Assembly: GCA_029246285.1 (NCBI GenBank)
Contig: JAQWNW010000072.1
Location: 1 to 37,819, forward strand
Direction: 5' to 3'
Length of the DNA: 37,819 bases
Source of the DNA: Paracoccaceae bacterium
Lineage (GTDB): Bacteria > Pseudomonadota > Alphaproteobacteria > Rhodobacterales > Rhodobacteraceae
Shown: piece by piece, positions 27,128 through 36,887 of the stretch
Position numbering within the stretch: the stretch's first letter is position 1
How the letters are laid out: each line of letters begins with the position of its first letter
Notes under the pieces: generated by a model
Databases searched by the model: none
Seen by the model: only the letters and a program-made list of their open reading frames with translations
What the model was told of the DNA's origin: nothing
Translations under genes and position numbers: made by a program

Positions 27128-28480
27128 CTAATGAATGGAATTCAACCATTTAATCCATGCGCCCTTTGCGCGTTCTGTATATGCCTTATATCGTTCTTTC
27201 CTATTTCGTCTTCCATTTTTCGCGCCTTCAAGTGCTGGAAATAAGCCAAAATTCACATTCATCGGTTGAAAAGTATCTGCGTGAGCGGCTTTAGTTATAT
27301 GGTTTAAAAGCGAACCTGTTGCTGTCTCTGTTGGAGGTAAATTACTTTCGTTTCCATTTATTTCATTTATGGTCAATCTCGCCGCTAGTAATCCCATTGC
27401 GGCACTTTCTACATAACCTTCTACTCCAGTAATTTGTCCAGCAAAACGAATGTGTTTTTTTGTTTTTAATCGCATTTCTTGGTCCAATAGTGTCGGTGAA
27501 TTGATAAATGTGTTCCTGTGAATTCCACCTAATCGAGCAAATATAGCATTCTCTAAACCTGGGACAGTCTTTAGCACTTCTAGTTGCGACCCATATTTCA
27601 TCTTAGTTTGAAATCCCACAATATTTAGTAACGTACCAAGTTCATTATCCTGACGAAGTTGAACGACTGCATAAGGTTTTTCATTTGGATTGTGAGGGTT
27701 TGTTAATCCAACTGGCTTCATTGGCCCGAACCTCAACGTATCGATGCCACGCTGCGCCATAATTTCAATAGGTAAACATCCTTCAAAATAGGGTGTGTCA
27801 ATTTCATTTTCTGCGAACTTAGTATATTCCGCTTCTAACAGCATCTTAATAAAATTTTGATACTCTGTCTTGTTCATAGGGCAATTTAGGTAGGCTTTTC
27901 TTTCTTCAGGTGTATCGCCTTTGTCATAACGAGACTGATACCAAGTTTTAGATAGGTCAATACTATCTGAGTGAATTATTGGGGCAATAGCATCAAAGAA
28001 GGCTAGGGATTCTTTACCTGTTTCTTTTAGAATTGAATTTGCTAAGTTTGCGGAAGTTAATGGGCCAGTGGCGATAATTACATAACCAGACTCTGGTGAC
28101 GGTAAGTCATTAACTTCCTCATTAGATATCTTAATATTAGGGTGATCTTTCAACTTTTGGGTAATTTCATTCGATAATTTCAGTCTATCGACAGCAAGAG
28201 CACCGCCTGCTGGTAACTTATGCTTTTCTGCAGTTTTAATGATTAAGCCATTTGCCTCTCTCATCTCCCAGTGTAATAGACCGACGGCGTTAGTGTTGCT
28301 ATCATTTGATCTGAAGCTATTTGAACAAACCATTTCTGCAAAATTGTCAGTTTTGTGAGCAAAGGTTTTAATTTTTGGACGCATTTCATAGAGAATTACT
28401 CGAATACCATGATTAGCCGCTTGCCATGCGGCTTCAGTTCCTGCCATGCCGGCACCGATAATATGTAACGTATTAGTCAT
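27128..28480 (-). CDS. trmFO: Methylenetetrahydrofolate-tRNA-(uracil-5-)-methyltransferase TrmFO
   Basis: Folate- and FAD-dependent enzyme that forms ribothymidine at U54 of tRNA, 450 residues, the normal length. The FAD-binding start is [20 protein letters not shown]. The conserved [20 protein letters not shown] holds the catalytic-loop Cys. [18 protein letters not shown] and [10 protein letters not shown] are further signatures. It lies between gyrA and gluQRS on the same strand. Confidence 0.96.
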   Translation of the reverse strand: MTNTLHIIGAGMAGTEAAWQAANHGIRVILYEMRPKIKTFAHKTDNFAEMVCSNSFRSNDSNTNAVGLLHWEMREANGLIIKTAEKHKLPAGGALAVDRLKLSNEITQKLKDHPNIKISNEEVNDLPSPESGYVIIATGPLTSANLANSILKETGKESLAFFDAIAPIIHSDSIDLSKTWYQSRYDKGDTPEERKAYLNCPMNKTEYQNFIKMLLEAEYTKFAENEIDTPYFEGCLPIEIMAQRGIDTLRFGPMKPVGLTNPHNPNEKPYAVVQLRQDNELGTLLNIVGFQTKMKYGSQLEVLKTVPGLENAIFARLGGIHRNTFINSPTLLDQEMRLKTKKHIRFAGQITGVEGYVESAAMGLLAARLTINEINGNESNLPPTETATGSLLNHITKAAHADTFQPMNVNFGLFPALEGAKNGRRNRKERYKAYTERAKGAWIKWLNSIH

Positions 28481-28534
28481 TTTTAAGTTTAATTACTTTG
28501 AGATTAGAAATAGTTGACAAAAAACAATATGAAC

Positions 28535-31264
28535 TCACGCGTCATCATTTTCGTTAATATTTTCTTCGGCATGACCTTGCTCTGCAATCCAAGCAACTGA
28601 AGCTACTGTTTCTTCTTCTGCAGTATCAAAAACTTTAACGCCTGATGACGATCTACCTTGCCTAGAAATTCCTTGCACGGGGCATCTAATGGATTGTCCT
28701 GTTGTAGTAACAAGCATTATCTGATCATCGTCCTCCACAGTAAAACTTGCAACTATTTTATCTTCGCGACGAGTTAAATTGGCGGCTGCAATTCCCTGTC
28801 CACCACGTCCACTTACCCGGTATTCATGGGCAGAAGACCGTTTTCCAAATCCAGACGCTGTTATTACAAGAACCCACTCTTCTAATGCAGAGAGTTCTGC
28901 ATAACGTTCCTGACTTAATATTGAAGTGGTCTCAGTGTCCTCGTCAGTATCGTCTCCCGTTATTGCTCTTCGCATTTTGAAATATGCTGATCTCTCTTCG
29001 CTAGTAACATCAACATGGTGAATTACTGCCATGGATACAACTTTATCATTTTTGATTAACTTAATACCACGCACACCAATACTATCACGACCTTTAAATA
29101 TTCGAACATCTTGCACTGAAAATCTAATTGCTTTTCCCAGCTCTGTTGTGAGCAAAAAGTCCATATTTTCATCACAAATTCTTGCATTCACTAATGTAAC
29201 GTTATTAGGTAATTTCATTGCTATTTTACCGTTTGACCTGACATTTGTGAAGTCAGACAAGGCGTTTCGCCTTACGCCTCCACTTGAGGTTGCAAATACG
29301 ATTTGTAGATTCTCCCAATCCTCCTCAGGAGCATCTACAGGCATTATAGCAGCTATTGACTCATCTTGGTTTATTGGAAGTATATTAACGATTGCTTTAC
29401 CTTTTGTATTTCGCCCACCTCGAGGAAGTCGCCATGTCTTAAGCTTATATGCCATTCCATCTGTCGTAAAAAAGAGTAAAGGGGTGTGAGTATTTGCTAC
29501 AAATAATTGAGTTACCACATCGTCCTCCTTTGTGGTCATTCCCTGCAAGCCTTTGCCGCCCCGTTTTTGCTCTCGATATTCCGCAAGTGCAGTCCTTTTA
29601 ATATACCCTCCAGATGTAACTGTAACAACCATATCCTCTTTCTCAATTAGATCTTCGTCCTCCATATTATCAATGTAGTCAATTATTTCAGAACGTCTTT
29701 CTACAGCAAAACTGCTCTTAACATCTTTAAGCTCTTCCGAAATAATATTCATAATTTGATCACGGCTACGTAAGATATCGAGATATTCACGAATTCGATC
29801 TGCTAATTCTTGTAATTCACCAGTGACTTCTTTTACTCCAATTGCAGTTAGCCGTTGCAATCTTAATTCCAATATGGCCCGTGCTTGAGTTTCAGATAAA
29901 TTGTATGTCCCATCATCATTCACAGGATGAATTGGGTCATCTATTAGTTTAATGAATTCAATAATGTCTTTCGCAGGCCATCGACGCGACATGAGTTTTG
30001 TTCTAGCTTCAGCAGGATCAGCTGAGGTTCTAATTGTTGCTACTACTTCATCAACGTTTGATACAGCAACTGCTAACCCACATAGGATATGGCTACGCTC
30101 TCTAGCTTTCCTCAAGTCATAAGCGGTTCTTCTTGCGACCACCTCTTCTCTAAATTTTATAAAGCTAGTTAGAAAGTTTCGAAGAGTTAATTGCTCAGGC
30201 TTACCACCATTAAGAGCTAACATATTGCAACCAAAGCTCGTTTGCATTGGCGTGTATTTAAATAATTGATTTAACACAACTTCCGCAGTAGCATCTCTTT
30301 TTAACTCGATAACAACCCTGACACCGATCCTATCACTTTCATCTTGAACGTGAGATATACCCTCAATTCGCTTTTCACGCGCCATTTCAGCAATTTTTTC
30401 TATCATATTAGATTTGTTTACTTGATAAGGAATTTCGGTAATGATTATTGCGAACCTATCTTTTCTAATCTCTTCTATCTGGGTGCGAGAGCGAATAATG
30501 ACGCTTCCACGGCCTTCTGTATAAGCCTTACGCGCGCCACCTATTCCCAAAATTAATCCACCTGTAGGAAAGTCAGGAGCGGGGACTATCTCTGTCAGCT
30601 CTTCTGATGTTAAATCAGGATTTTCAATCAGCTTTAATGTTGCATCAATAATTTCACCTAAATTGTGAGGAGGAATATTTGTGGCCATACCCACTGCAAT
30701 CCCACCAGCTCCATTTACTAGCATATTTGGAAATTTTGAGGGTAAAACCGATGGCTCTTTGTCTTTGCCATCGTAATTGTCTTGAAAGTCTACTGTATCC
30801 TTCTCAATATCTGCCAGCAAAGCGCTTGCCGCCTTGTCCATCCTTACTTCGGTATAGCGCATTGCTGCTGGGTTATCCCCATCCATTGATCCAAAATTAC
30901 CCTGACCATCTAAAAGTGGGAGAGACATTGAGAAATTCTGCGCCATTCGTACTAGAGCATCGTAAATTGCTCCATCGCCGTGTGGATGATACTTACCCAT
31001 CACATCGCCTACAGACCGTGCAGACTTTCTGTATGCCTTTTCATGTGTGTTTCCCGTTTCATGCATTGCATACAGTATTCTGCGATGAACTGGCTTGAGG
31101 CCATCTCTTAAATCTGGAATTGCCCTAGAAACAATCACACTCATAGCGTAATCTAAATAAGACGTTTTCATCTCATCTTCTATTGCTATTGAGGGGCCAT
31201 CGTGTTGGTGAAAATGAGGCTCCCTCTCTTCTGTTTGATCTTCATTTTCAGGGGTTTCGGTCAT
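28535..31264 (-). CDS. gyrA: DNA gyrase subunit A
   Basis: The DNA-cleaving subunit of gyrase, 909 residues from the chosen start. The N-terminal core has [17 protein letters not shown], the quinolone region [19 protein letters not shown], and the catalytic Tyr (Y137) in [11 protein letters not shown]. The C-terminal beta-pinwheel carries the GyrA box QKRGGKG. An acidic tail ends [10 protein letters not shown], and an acidic insert ([13 protein letters not shown]) lies within the pinwheel. I use ATG 31264, with AGGTG six bases upstream, rather than GTG 31279. The residue at E. coli position 83 is Gly (residue 98 here). Confidence 0.97.
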   Translation of the reverse strand: MTETPENEDQTEEREPHFHQHDGPSIAIEDEMKTSYLDYAMSVIVSRAIPDLRDGLKPVHRRILYAMHETGNTHEKAYRKSARSVGDVMGKYHPHGDGAIYDALVRMAQNFSMSLPLLDGQGNFGSMDGDNPAAMRYTEVRMDKAASALLADIEKDTVDFQDNYDGKDKEPSVLPSKFPNMLVNGAGGIAVGMATNIPPHNLGEIIDATLKLIENPDLTSEELTEIVPAPDFPTGGLILGIGGARKAYTEGRGSVIIRSRTQIEEIRKDRFAIIITEIPYQVNKSNMIEKIAEMAREKRIEGISHVQDESDRIGVRVVIELKRDATAEVVLNQLFKYTPMQTSFGCNMLALNGGKPEQLTLRNFLTSFIKFREEVVARRTAYDLRKARERSHILCGLAVAVSNVDEVVATIRTSADPAEARTKLMSRRWPAKDIIEFIKLIDDPIHPVNDDGTYNLSETQARAILELRLQRLTAIGVKEVTGELQELADRIREYLDILRSRDQIMNIISEELKDVKSSFAVERRSEIIDYIDNMEDEDLIEKEDMVVTVTSGGYIKRTALAEYREQKRGGKGLQGMTTKEDDVVTQLFVANTHTPLLFFTTDGMAYKLKTWRLPRGGRNTKGKAIVNILPINQDESIAAIMPVDAPEEDWENLQIVFATSSGGVRRNALSDFTNVRSNGKIAMKLPNNVTLVNARICDENMDFLLTTELGKAIRFSVQDVRIFKGRDSIGVRGIKLIKNDKVVSMAVIHHVDVTSEERSAYFKMRRAITGDDTDEDTETTSILSQERYAELSALEEWVLVITASGFGKRSSAHEYRVSGRGGQGIAAANLTRREDKIVASFTVEDDDQIMLVTTTGQSIRCPVQGISRQGRSSSGVKVFDTAEEETVASVAWIAEQGHAEENINENDDA

Positions 31265-31440
31265 TATCGCACCTAACACTAAATTTATCTATATTTTGTA
31301 TTAAATAGTATACCAAACACTATATGTATTTGCAATTGAAACTACATTGAATTTGATTAAATAATCCCAGATAAAGTACTGAAAGTAATGACTTTAAAGA
31401 TTATAATTTATTAAATTAACTTTTATCAGTAACTAATTGA

Positions 31441-31920
31441 TTAAAAAGGAATTTCGTCATCCAAATCATTTGAGATATCATTTTGATTGCTTAAATTGTC
31501 AAGGTTCTGTGTGTTTTGGTCAAAACTATTGTTATTATTATTTGAAAACCCGTCGCTGTTATTATCGTTTCGATTGCCAAGCATGGTCAATTGACTACTG
31601 TAAGGGCGCATAGTAACTTTTGTAGTGTAACGGTCGTTTCCAGATTGATCTTGCCATTTCTGTGTCTCAAGCTGACCTTCAATATATACAGAGGAGCCTT
31701 TCTTTAAATATTGCTCTGCAATTCTAACAAGTGGTTCTGATGTTATAGATATCCTATGCCACTCCGTTCTTTCCTTGTTTTCGCCGGTATTTCTATCTTT
31801 CCAGCGCTCTGATGTGGCTACGCTGAACTCGCAAACTTTCCCTCCATTTGGAAAAGTCCTTACTTCTGGATCACTTCCCAAATTTCCAATTATGATTACT
31901 TTATTTACAGAGCCAGCCAT
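31441..31920 (-). CDS. ssb: Single-stranded DNA-binding protein
   Basis: A 159-residue SSB. The OB fold (residues 1-110) contains [31 protein letters not shown] and TEWHRI. A disordered Asn-rich linker follows. The C-terminal acidic tip DLDDEIPF is the docking site for repair and replication partners. It is upstream of gyrA on the same strand with a 176-base gap, where no gene and no convincing terminator is seen. No LexA-type box was found in its 212-base upstream region. Confidence 0.96.
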   Translation of the reverse strand: MAGSVNKVIIIGNLGSDPEVRTFPNGGKVCEFSVATSERWKDRNTGENKERTEWHRISITSEPLVRIAEQYLKKGSSVYIEGQLETQKWQDQSGNDRYTTKVTMRPYSSQLTMLGNRNDNNSDGFSNNNNNSFDQNTQNLDNLSNQNDISNDLDDEIPF

Positions 31921-32132
31921 ATGATATCTCCTTAGCGAATCTACTTATTTGCTACCTTTAAAACACTGGATTAAGTGAAATAAAAGTGGTTTCTGTTTAT
32001 ATCAGATCTTAATTTTATTCTAACCCAGTTTTGCTTCGCTGAAAACAGTAAATGGTTTAAGCATCTAACTTGTTTGTACTTTATAAATCTGTATAAAATT
32101 AAAAATAAAGAATTCTAATAGTCGGAAAATTG

Positions 32133-32750
32133 ATGTTAAATCTAGAAACCTTAAAAAATACTGATATTAACTCTAAACCATTCAAGTATGTAGTACTTAA
32201 AGACTTTATTCAAAAACCCTTTCTGGATAAAGCGAGAAATGATTACCCAGAAGTGCCTGGCGCCGGTTCTCATCCTCCTACTGATTTAGAGATTAAAGGT
32301 GGCTTTAAAGAGTTGATGAGTGAGTTGTTAGGTGAGAGTTTTAAAAGAGTAATACAGGATAAATTTGAAGTAGATTTAGAAAATAAGCCTGTGATGTATA
32401 CAGTTCGTGGTTTCTGTAGGCCCAAAGATGGTAAAATTCATACTGATAGTAAAACTAAAATAATTACAGTGCTATTGTATATGAATGATGATAACTGGCC
32501 AAGTGAAAGCGGACGGCTTAGGCTTTTAAATAATGGTACTGACTTAGAGGATTATTTTGATGAGGTAGAGCCTAAGGGTGGTACACTTTTAGTATTTAAA
32601 AGATCAGATAATTCTTGGCATGGGCATCATAGCTTTGATGGCGCTAGAAGAGCGATTCAGATTAACTGGGTGTCTGATGAAAAGGTCGTTGAAAGGGAGC
32701 AAGGACGCCATGGTCTTTCCTCTAAATTAAAAAAGTTTTTTAGTAAATAA
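32133..32750 (+). CDS. 2-oxoglutarate/Fe(II)-dependent oxygenase family protein
   Basis: A 205-residue protein with the double-stranded beta-helix signature of 2OG-Fe(II) oxygenases (prolyl-4-hydroxylase-like). The iron ligands are probably H103 and D105 in KIHTDSKTKIITVLLYMN, and a distal His in SWHGHHSF. The 2OG-binding Arg is in GARRAIQINW. I use ATG 32133, not the preceding TTG, because GGAAA ends about four bases before it. It lies 59 bases before the methyltransferase gene and near sugar-transfer genes, which suggests hydroxylation in a surface or secondary pathway. Substrate unknown. Confidence 0.8.
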   Translation: MLNLETLKNTDINSKPFKYVVLKDFIQKPFLDKARNDYPEVPGAGSHPPTDLEIKGGFKELMSELLGESFKRVIQDKFEVDLENKPVMYTVRGFCRPKDGKIHTDSKTKIITVLLYMNDDNWPSESGRLRLLNNGTDLEDYFDEVEPKGGTLLVFKRSDNSWHGHHSFDGARRAIQINWVSDEKVVEREQGRHGLSSKLKKFFSK

Positions 32751-32809
32751 TTACAAGTTGATTTTTTATCTTTCTAAAATGCTTCGTCTATTGATATTGT
32801 AAGGTTCTT

Positions 32810-33502
32810 ATGAGTTCTTGGGTTGATTTTTGGAATAGTGCACATTCAATTTATGTAAATGATGCGCACAAATCTGCCCATGCGAGAAGATTACTTGAGG
32901 ATATAACTGAATGGATTTCTGATGAAGACTTTTCTGTCCTAGATTTTGGTTGTGGTGAGGCATTATATGCTGAGGATTTAGCTACAAAATGCTCTAATTT
33001 GTCACTAGTGGATTCCTCAAAAAATATTAGAAATATGTTAATTTCTAGAACTTTTGGAAATGAATCAATTGTAATCAAGGATGTTGCTGAGTGTTATAAG
33101 TTAAAAGATGAGTCCTTTGATTTAATTATAGTTAATTCTGTATTTCAATATTTGAATTTAGATGACACAAAAAATGTTTTAAAAATGTTGAATAAGAAAT
33201 TAAAGGAACATGGCAAGCTTGTTATTGCGGATGTGATTCCGCCAAACCTTTCCATGATTTCAGATACAGTAAGCCTGTTAAAGTTTGCTTGGAGCAATGG
33301 CTTTTTGGTTATCTCTTTATTGGGTTTAGTTAAGACTTATTTTTCGGATTATAGACATCTGAGACGGGAGGTTGGCTTATCTGTTTATTCAGTTGCTGAG
33401 TTTACCGATTTGTTAATTCAAAATGGCTTCAAGGCTCGATTGATGGCTAAAAATTTTGGACACAATCAGAGTCGAAATTGTTTTTGCGCAACGAAAACTT
33501 AA
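32810..33502 (+). CDS. Class I SAM-dependent methyltransferase
   Basis: A 230-residue methyltransferase. The SAM-binding motif I is VLDFGCGEALYAEDLA (residues 43-58), with the acidic ribose contact D77 in LSLVDSSKN. Motif FDLIIVNSVFQYLNL and the following LKEHGKLVIADVIPP fit class I enzymes acting on small molecules. A hydrophobic segment, FLVISLLGLV near residue 165, may associate with the membrane. Its stop codon shares TTAA with the stop of the convergent GT39 gene. Substrate unknown. Confidence 0.85.
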   Translation: MSSWVDFWNSAHSIYVNDAHKSAHARRLLEDITEWISDEDFSVLDFGCGEALYAEDLATKCSNLSLVDSSKNIRNMLISRTFGNESIVIKDVAECYKLKDESFDLIIVNSVFQYLNLDDTKNVLKMLNKKLKEHGKLVIADVIPPNLSMISDTVSLLKFAWSNGFLVISLLGLVKTYFSDYRHLRREVGLSVYSVAEFTDLLIQNGFKARLMAKNFGHNQSRNCFCATKT

Positions 33503-34998
33503 TGAAAACATATCGGTTGCAAATACCCAGTTAAGTTAAACCTCAGTTTGCTGGTTGTAGTGGCTTTGTACCTTTGGGAGCTTACATTAACTGTGGTCGA
33601 AAAGATTGGAGTGCCTGCCATTTTAACTTGATTTTTAATGAAGTTTGCTCCCGTTTTAGTATTATCAGTTATTATCAAAGTTGGACCATTTGTACATTTA
33701 TTGCTATCCAAGATCCAAGTAAATTGATTGGCTTCCCCAAAAATAACTTGAGGTTTGTATTTACTATAAAAACCCATGCCTTGTGCAGGCCTTGAGTTGG
33801 TAACTACAGTATTCAATTTTGCGTTGGATTTCTTCGACCAATGCTGATCAATCAAACGCATTGCTGTAGGTATGGGGGTAGGGCGAGCAATTTCATAATA
33901 ATTGTTTAGAAATACGATTAGAGTCATTATAAACATATAAATAGGCACAAAATACAAATAAGGTTGAAGTTTTAAGCTTTTGGTTTCGTCTTTGAATAAG
34001 GTAAGAATTAATGTGGGAAATAAGAACCAAGAAACTAATCCCCAACTTCCAAGTAATGTAGCGCCCGAACTTAAAGATACAATTATGGGGCTTATTGGCA
34101 ATATAAGGCCCATAAAAAATAAAAAGTGAGTTTTGCTATTATTGAGGTTAAGATTCTCCTGCAAGATGTTTAACTTCAGATTTTTTCTCAATGATAAAAT
34201 TAATATAAGATATCCAAATAACCATGTAAGCACTTGTGTTAAAAGAAATGGCAGAATTGAGAGCCTTCCAGTAAAAACATTATTTCCTTCAATGCCTCTA
34301 GCCAAGATGTAGTTAGTAATTGAGTAATCTGAGTGAACGTAAGCATAAAAATGGGGGCTTAAAATTGAAATAAAAATTATTAAAGATAAATAAATTTTGA
34401 ACTCGATAAGATATTTTCGAAACACTTTAGAAGATAATATTATGCCTAATGCAGTCAAAAGTAGTAATGCCGATTGGTATTTTCCAAGAATTGTTAAACT
34501 GCTGACAATTCCGAGTAATATCCAATAAGTAAGTTTATTCGAATTTAAAGTTTTCCATAAGGTAAGACAAAATAGTGGCCATAGGGGATGAAGAATGCCA
34601 TTCGCATCAAGTTGTGACATTAAACTGACATATGCATAGGTTGACGCGTATGCAGCCGTTGCTATCAGTGAAAAGTTTATTGATAAGAATTGTCTATTTA
34701 ATGAGTAGATGATTATTAAAGAAGAAATAGCAACAATTTTTGATAGTAAGAAAAAACCAAAATTATTAAATCCTGTGAATTTTGCCCACCAATATGAGAT
34801 GAAACCAACGAGAGGAGGGTGTTTATCCACAAACCAACTTTTGGTTGCACCCCAGCGAATAGCTTCAAGTTCGTCATGATCTATAGAAGGTAAACCAACC
34901 CACTGAACTAAAGCTCCTAAGATGCAACAAAAGATTACAAATAGAAAAAATACACGGGTTATTTTATTTTCAAAAATTTCGAAAAATGTGTTACTCAT
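33499..34998 (-). CDS. ArnT-like GT39/PMT-family glycosyltransferase
   Basis: A 499-residue membrane glycosyltransferase of the lipid-linked-sugar type (ArnT, PMT_2). The first periplasmic loop holds the acidic catalytic motif IDHDELEAIRWG (39-50), followed by DKHPPLVGF (58-66), both conserved in ArnT-like enzymes. About 11-12 membrane segments follow, and a C-terminal soluble domain of about 110 residues begins near residue 390. It moves a sugar from polyprenyl phosphate onto a periplasmic acceptor such as lipid A. The start overlaps the stop of the deacetylase gene by four bases (ATGA), so translation is coupled. Confidence 0.87.
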   Translation of the reverse strand: MSNTFFEIFENKITRVFFLFVIFCCILGALVQWVGLPSIDHDELEAIRWGATKSWFVDKHPPLVGFISYWWAKFTGFNNFGFFLLSKIVAISSLIIIYSLNRQFLSINFSLIATAAYASTYAYVSLMSQLDANGILHPLWPLFCLTLWKTLNSNKLTYWILLGIVSSLTILGKYQSALLLLTALGIILSSKVFRKYLIEFKIYLSLIIFISILSPHFYAYVHSDYSITNYILARGIEGNNVFTGRLSILPFLLTQVLTWLFGYLILILSLRKNLKLNILQENLNLNNSKTHFLFFMGLILPISPIIVSLSSGATLLGSWGLVSWFLFPTLILTLFKDETKSLKLQPYLYFVPIYMFIMTLIVFLNNYYEIARPTPIPTAMRLIDQHWSKKSNAKLNTVVTNSRPAQGMGFYSKYKPQVIFGEANQFTWILDSNKCTNGPTLIITDNTKTGANFIKNQVKMAGTPIFSTTVNVSSQRYKATTTSKLRFNLTGYLQPICFH

Positions 34999-35774
34999 GA
35001 TAAATGAATTGTACTCTCATTGAGTATAGTTGCTTCAATTGCTCGCATTTCATTACTGTGATTTTTATTATGTGTTGGGCTGTCCAGTGAACCGGGATGA
35101 GTCATAATAACCAAATTAGATTTATTCAAATTTAAAAGGTTTACGTATTTTTGTTTAAAATTTTTAGATGGTGATTTTAAACTAAAGAAGCCAGCGAAGT
35201 TTTTGTTAGTAAGAATTCCCAGTCGGTTTAATTTGTTTTTAGCCCTACTTCCTAGGGCTGTGATAATCAGAACCTTTAAGCCAGCGTTAGATAATTCTCT
35301 GTAAAGATCAGCCATAGTTTCCGTCGTCGGACTTCGTATCCAGAACTTTTCAGAAAATTGTTCCTCCGCTGCAATTTTAGTCAGTATTTCAAATATTGAA
35401 GGAAGGATATGAACATGTTCATGACCATCAATAAAGTCTGGAAGAGTTCCGAAAATCTTCATAAATGTTCTGATTTGTGAGGTTATTTTCTTTTTAATTT
35501 CGTTAGTATCGAGAGTCCTCAAAAAACTTTTAACAATAAGGGTTTCAATCGATCCTAAGGGTTCAATTTTTGGAAGAACCATCGTTAAATTGAGATGTAG
35601 GCCAATGGAAAGATAATCACGCATCTCACGAACTTCATTTATCCGCTTACTATTTAGCTCACCGTGAACTAAAACACTAATAGCATTTATTTTTCTTTTC
35701 TTTATTAACTTAATGATAATCTCATCATGCTTATGGCAGAGCCCAAAATCATCAGCAACAATTATTGGTTTCAT
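34995..35774 (-). CDS. YdjC/ChbG/HpnK-family carbohydrate deacetylase (NaxD-like by context)
   Basis: A 259-residue deacetylase. The metal-site segments are IIVADDFGLC (D8, D9), SIGLHLNLT (H60) and FIDGHEHVHILP (D116, H118, H120, H122). Family members remove N-acetyl groups from chitobiose, hopanoid-linked sugars or, for Francisella NaxD, undecaprenyl-phosphate GalNAc. The gene sits between a GT2 and a GT39 gene, overlapping each by four bases, so I infer it deacetylates the polyprenyl-linked sugar made by the GT2 enzyme before transfer. The exact sugar is not visible. Confidence 0.87.
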   Translation of the reverse strand: MKPIIVADDFGLCHKHDEIIIKLIKKRKINAISVLVHGELNSKRINEVREMRDYLSIGLHLNLTMVLPKIEPLGSIETLIVKSFLRTLDTNEIKKKITSQIRTFMKIFGTLPDFIDGHEHVHILPSIFEILTKIAAEEQFSEKFWIRSPTTETMADLYRELSNAGLKVLIITALGSRAKNKLNRLGILTNKNFAGFFSLKSPSKNFKQKYVNLLNLNKSNLVIMTHPGSLDSPTHNKNHSNEMRAIEATILNESTIHLS

Positions 35775-36736
35775 GAATTGCTTTTGCCTTTGGAAATTTC
35801 AACGTCCTTATCAATTACATAAGGAGGACGTTTTTTTGCCTCTAATAGTATCTTGCCGATATATTCACCAATTATACCCAGGCAGATTAGTTGAACCCCT
35901 CCAAAAAATGAAACTAAAACAAATATTGATGCTAAGCCAGGTATTGAGGTATTTAAAAATAGTCGCTCAAATATAATAAATAAGAAATACAAAGTACTCA
36001 AAATTGCTATTCCTAGCCCAAACATTGACATCATTCTTAGGGGTGCAATTGAAAAAGAGGTAATCCCGTCAATTGCTAAAAATAGTAATTTCCATATTGA
36101 AAAAAAAGACACACCGTGAGCTCTTTTCTTAGGAGTGTAGGGAACTCCTTTTACTTTAAAGCCGACCCAAGCATAAAGACCTTTCATAAACCTTTCATTT
36201 TCAGGCAAATTAAGAATTGATTTCACAACTTTGTTAGATAGGATTCTAAAATCTCCTGCATCTTTAGGAATATAAAATCTACTGTTCGTGTTTATTAGGC
36301 TATAAAATATTTTTGACATTAACCTTGAAAATACGCCTTCTGTCTTTCTGGATTGCTTATAAGCGTATACCATATCCACATTTTCGTTTATATATGCGTT
36401 AATTAATTCCTGAATTAATGCCGGGGGATGCTGAAGGTCAGCATCCATAATAAGAATAGCACTGTCATCTTTTCCCGCCTCTAGACCTGCTGAGATCGCC
36501 GATTCTTTTCCAAAATTTCTCGAAAGTGATATTAGTTGAACGGGTAAAGGGTGGTCTTTTAATTGGAAAATTTTTTCAACTGATTTGTCATTGCTACCGT
36601 CATCAACGAAAATAATTCTAAAGTTAACCTTATGTATATTAGAAATTAAAACACAGGCTTCTTCTAATTCATTTGTGAGTTCGACAATAGTTTTTTCTTC
36701 GTTAAATACAGGAATTAGAATTGCGATTGTATCCAA
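35771..36736 (-). CDS. Polyprenyl-phosphate GT2 glycosyltransferase (ArnC/GtrB/FlmF-like)
   Basis: A 321-residue GT-A transferase. Nucleotide-sugar binding residues are in FVDDGSND (D45, D46) and MDADLQHPP (D98-D100). Two C-terminal membrane helices (about 232-256 and 265-292) place the sugar on polyprenyl phosphate at the membrane, as in ArnC, GtrB and dolichol-phosphate-mannose synthase. The start is TTG 36736, supported by GGAGA spaced six to seven bases upstream; no ATG suits. It is the first gene of the three-gene cassette and is divergent from uvrA. Confidence 0.9.
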   Translation of the reverse strand: MDTIAILIPVFNEEKTIVELTNELEEACVLISNIHKVNFRIIFVDDGSNDKSVEKIFQLKDHPLPVQLISLSRNFGKESAISAGLEAGKDDSAILIMDADLQHPPALIQELINAYINENVDMVYAYKQSRKTEGVFSRLMSKIFYSLINTNSRFYIPKDAGDFRILSNKVVKSILNLPENERFMKGLYAWVGFKVKGVPYTPKKRAHGVSFFSIWKLLFLAIDGITSFSIAPLRMMSMFGLGIAILSTLYFLFIIFERLFLNTSIPGLASIFVLVSFFGGVQLICLGIIGEYIGKILLEAKKRPPYVIDKDVEISKGKSNS

Positions 36737-36887
36737 GGTATTCTCCGTTTATGTCGATAGAGACAGATTAATACAAGTAAACGTTAAGAGCAAAGTATAA
36801 TTGGTTGGGATATTTGCACAACTTCGCTAGCCATTAACTTAGAAAGCCCTACATCAGAAACAATTATTTAAATACTCGGTTAAAAAA

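Noticed and set aside
30679-31098. 139-codon open frame on the plus strand inside gyrA
   Set aside because: It lies wholly opposite a highly conserved gene, has no ribosome site, and its translation resembles no protein; it is a shadow of gyrA codons.
31265-31440. Possible terminator or small RNA between ssb and gyrA
   Set aside because: The stretch is AT-rich with only short imperfect repeats; I saw no stable stem followed by a T-run on the reverse strand.
32020-32055. Hairpin-like GTTTTGCTTCGCTGAAAAC upstream of the 2OG oxygenase
   Set aside because: Only five base pairs form cleanly, with inner mismatches and no T-run; too weak for a terminator or riboswitch.
36737-36887. SOS control of uvrA in this window
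   Set aside because: uvrA is often LexA-controlled, but no GTTC-N7-GTTC or its complement was found in its 151-base upstream region.
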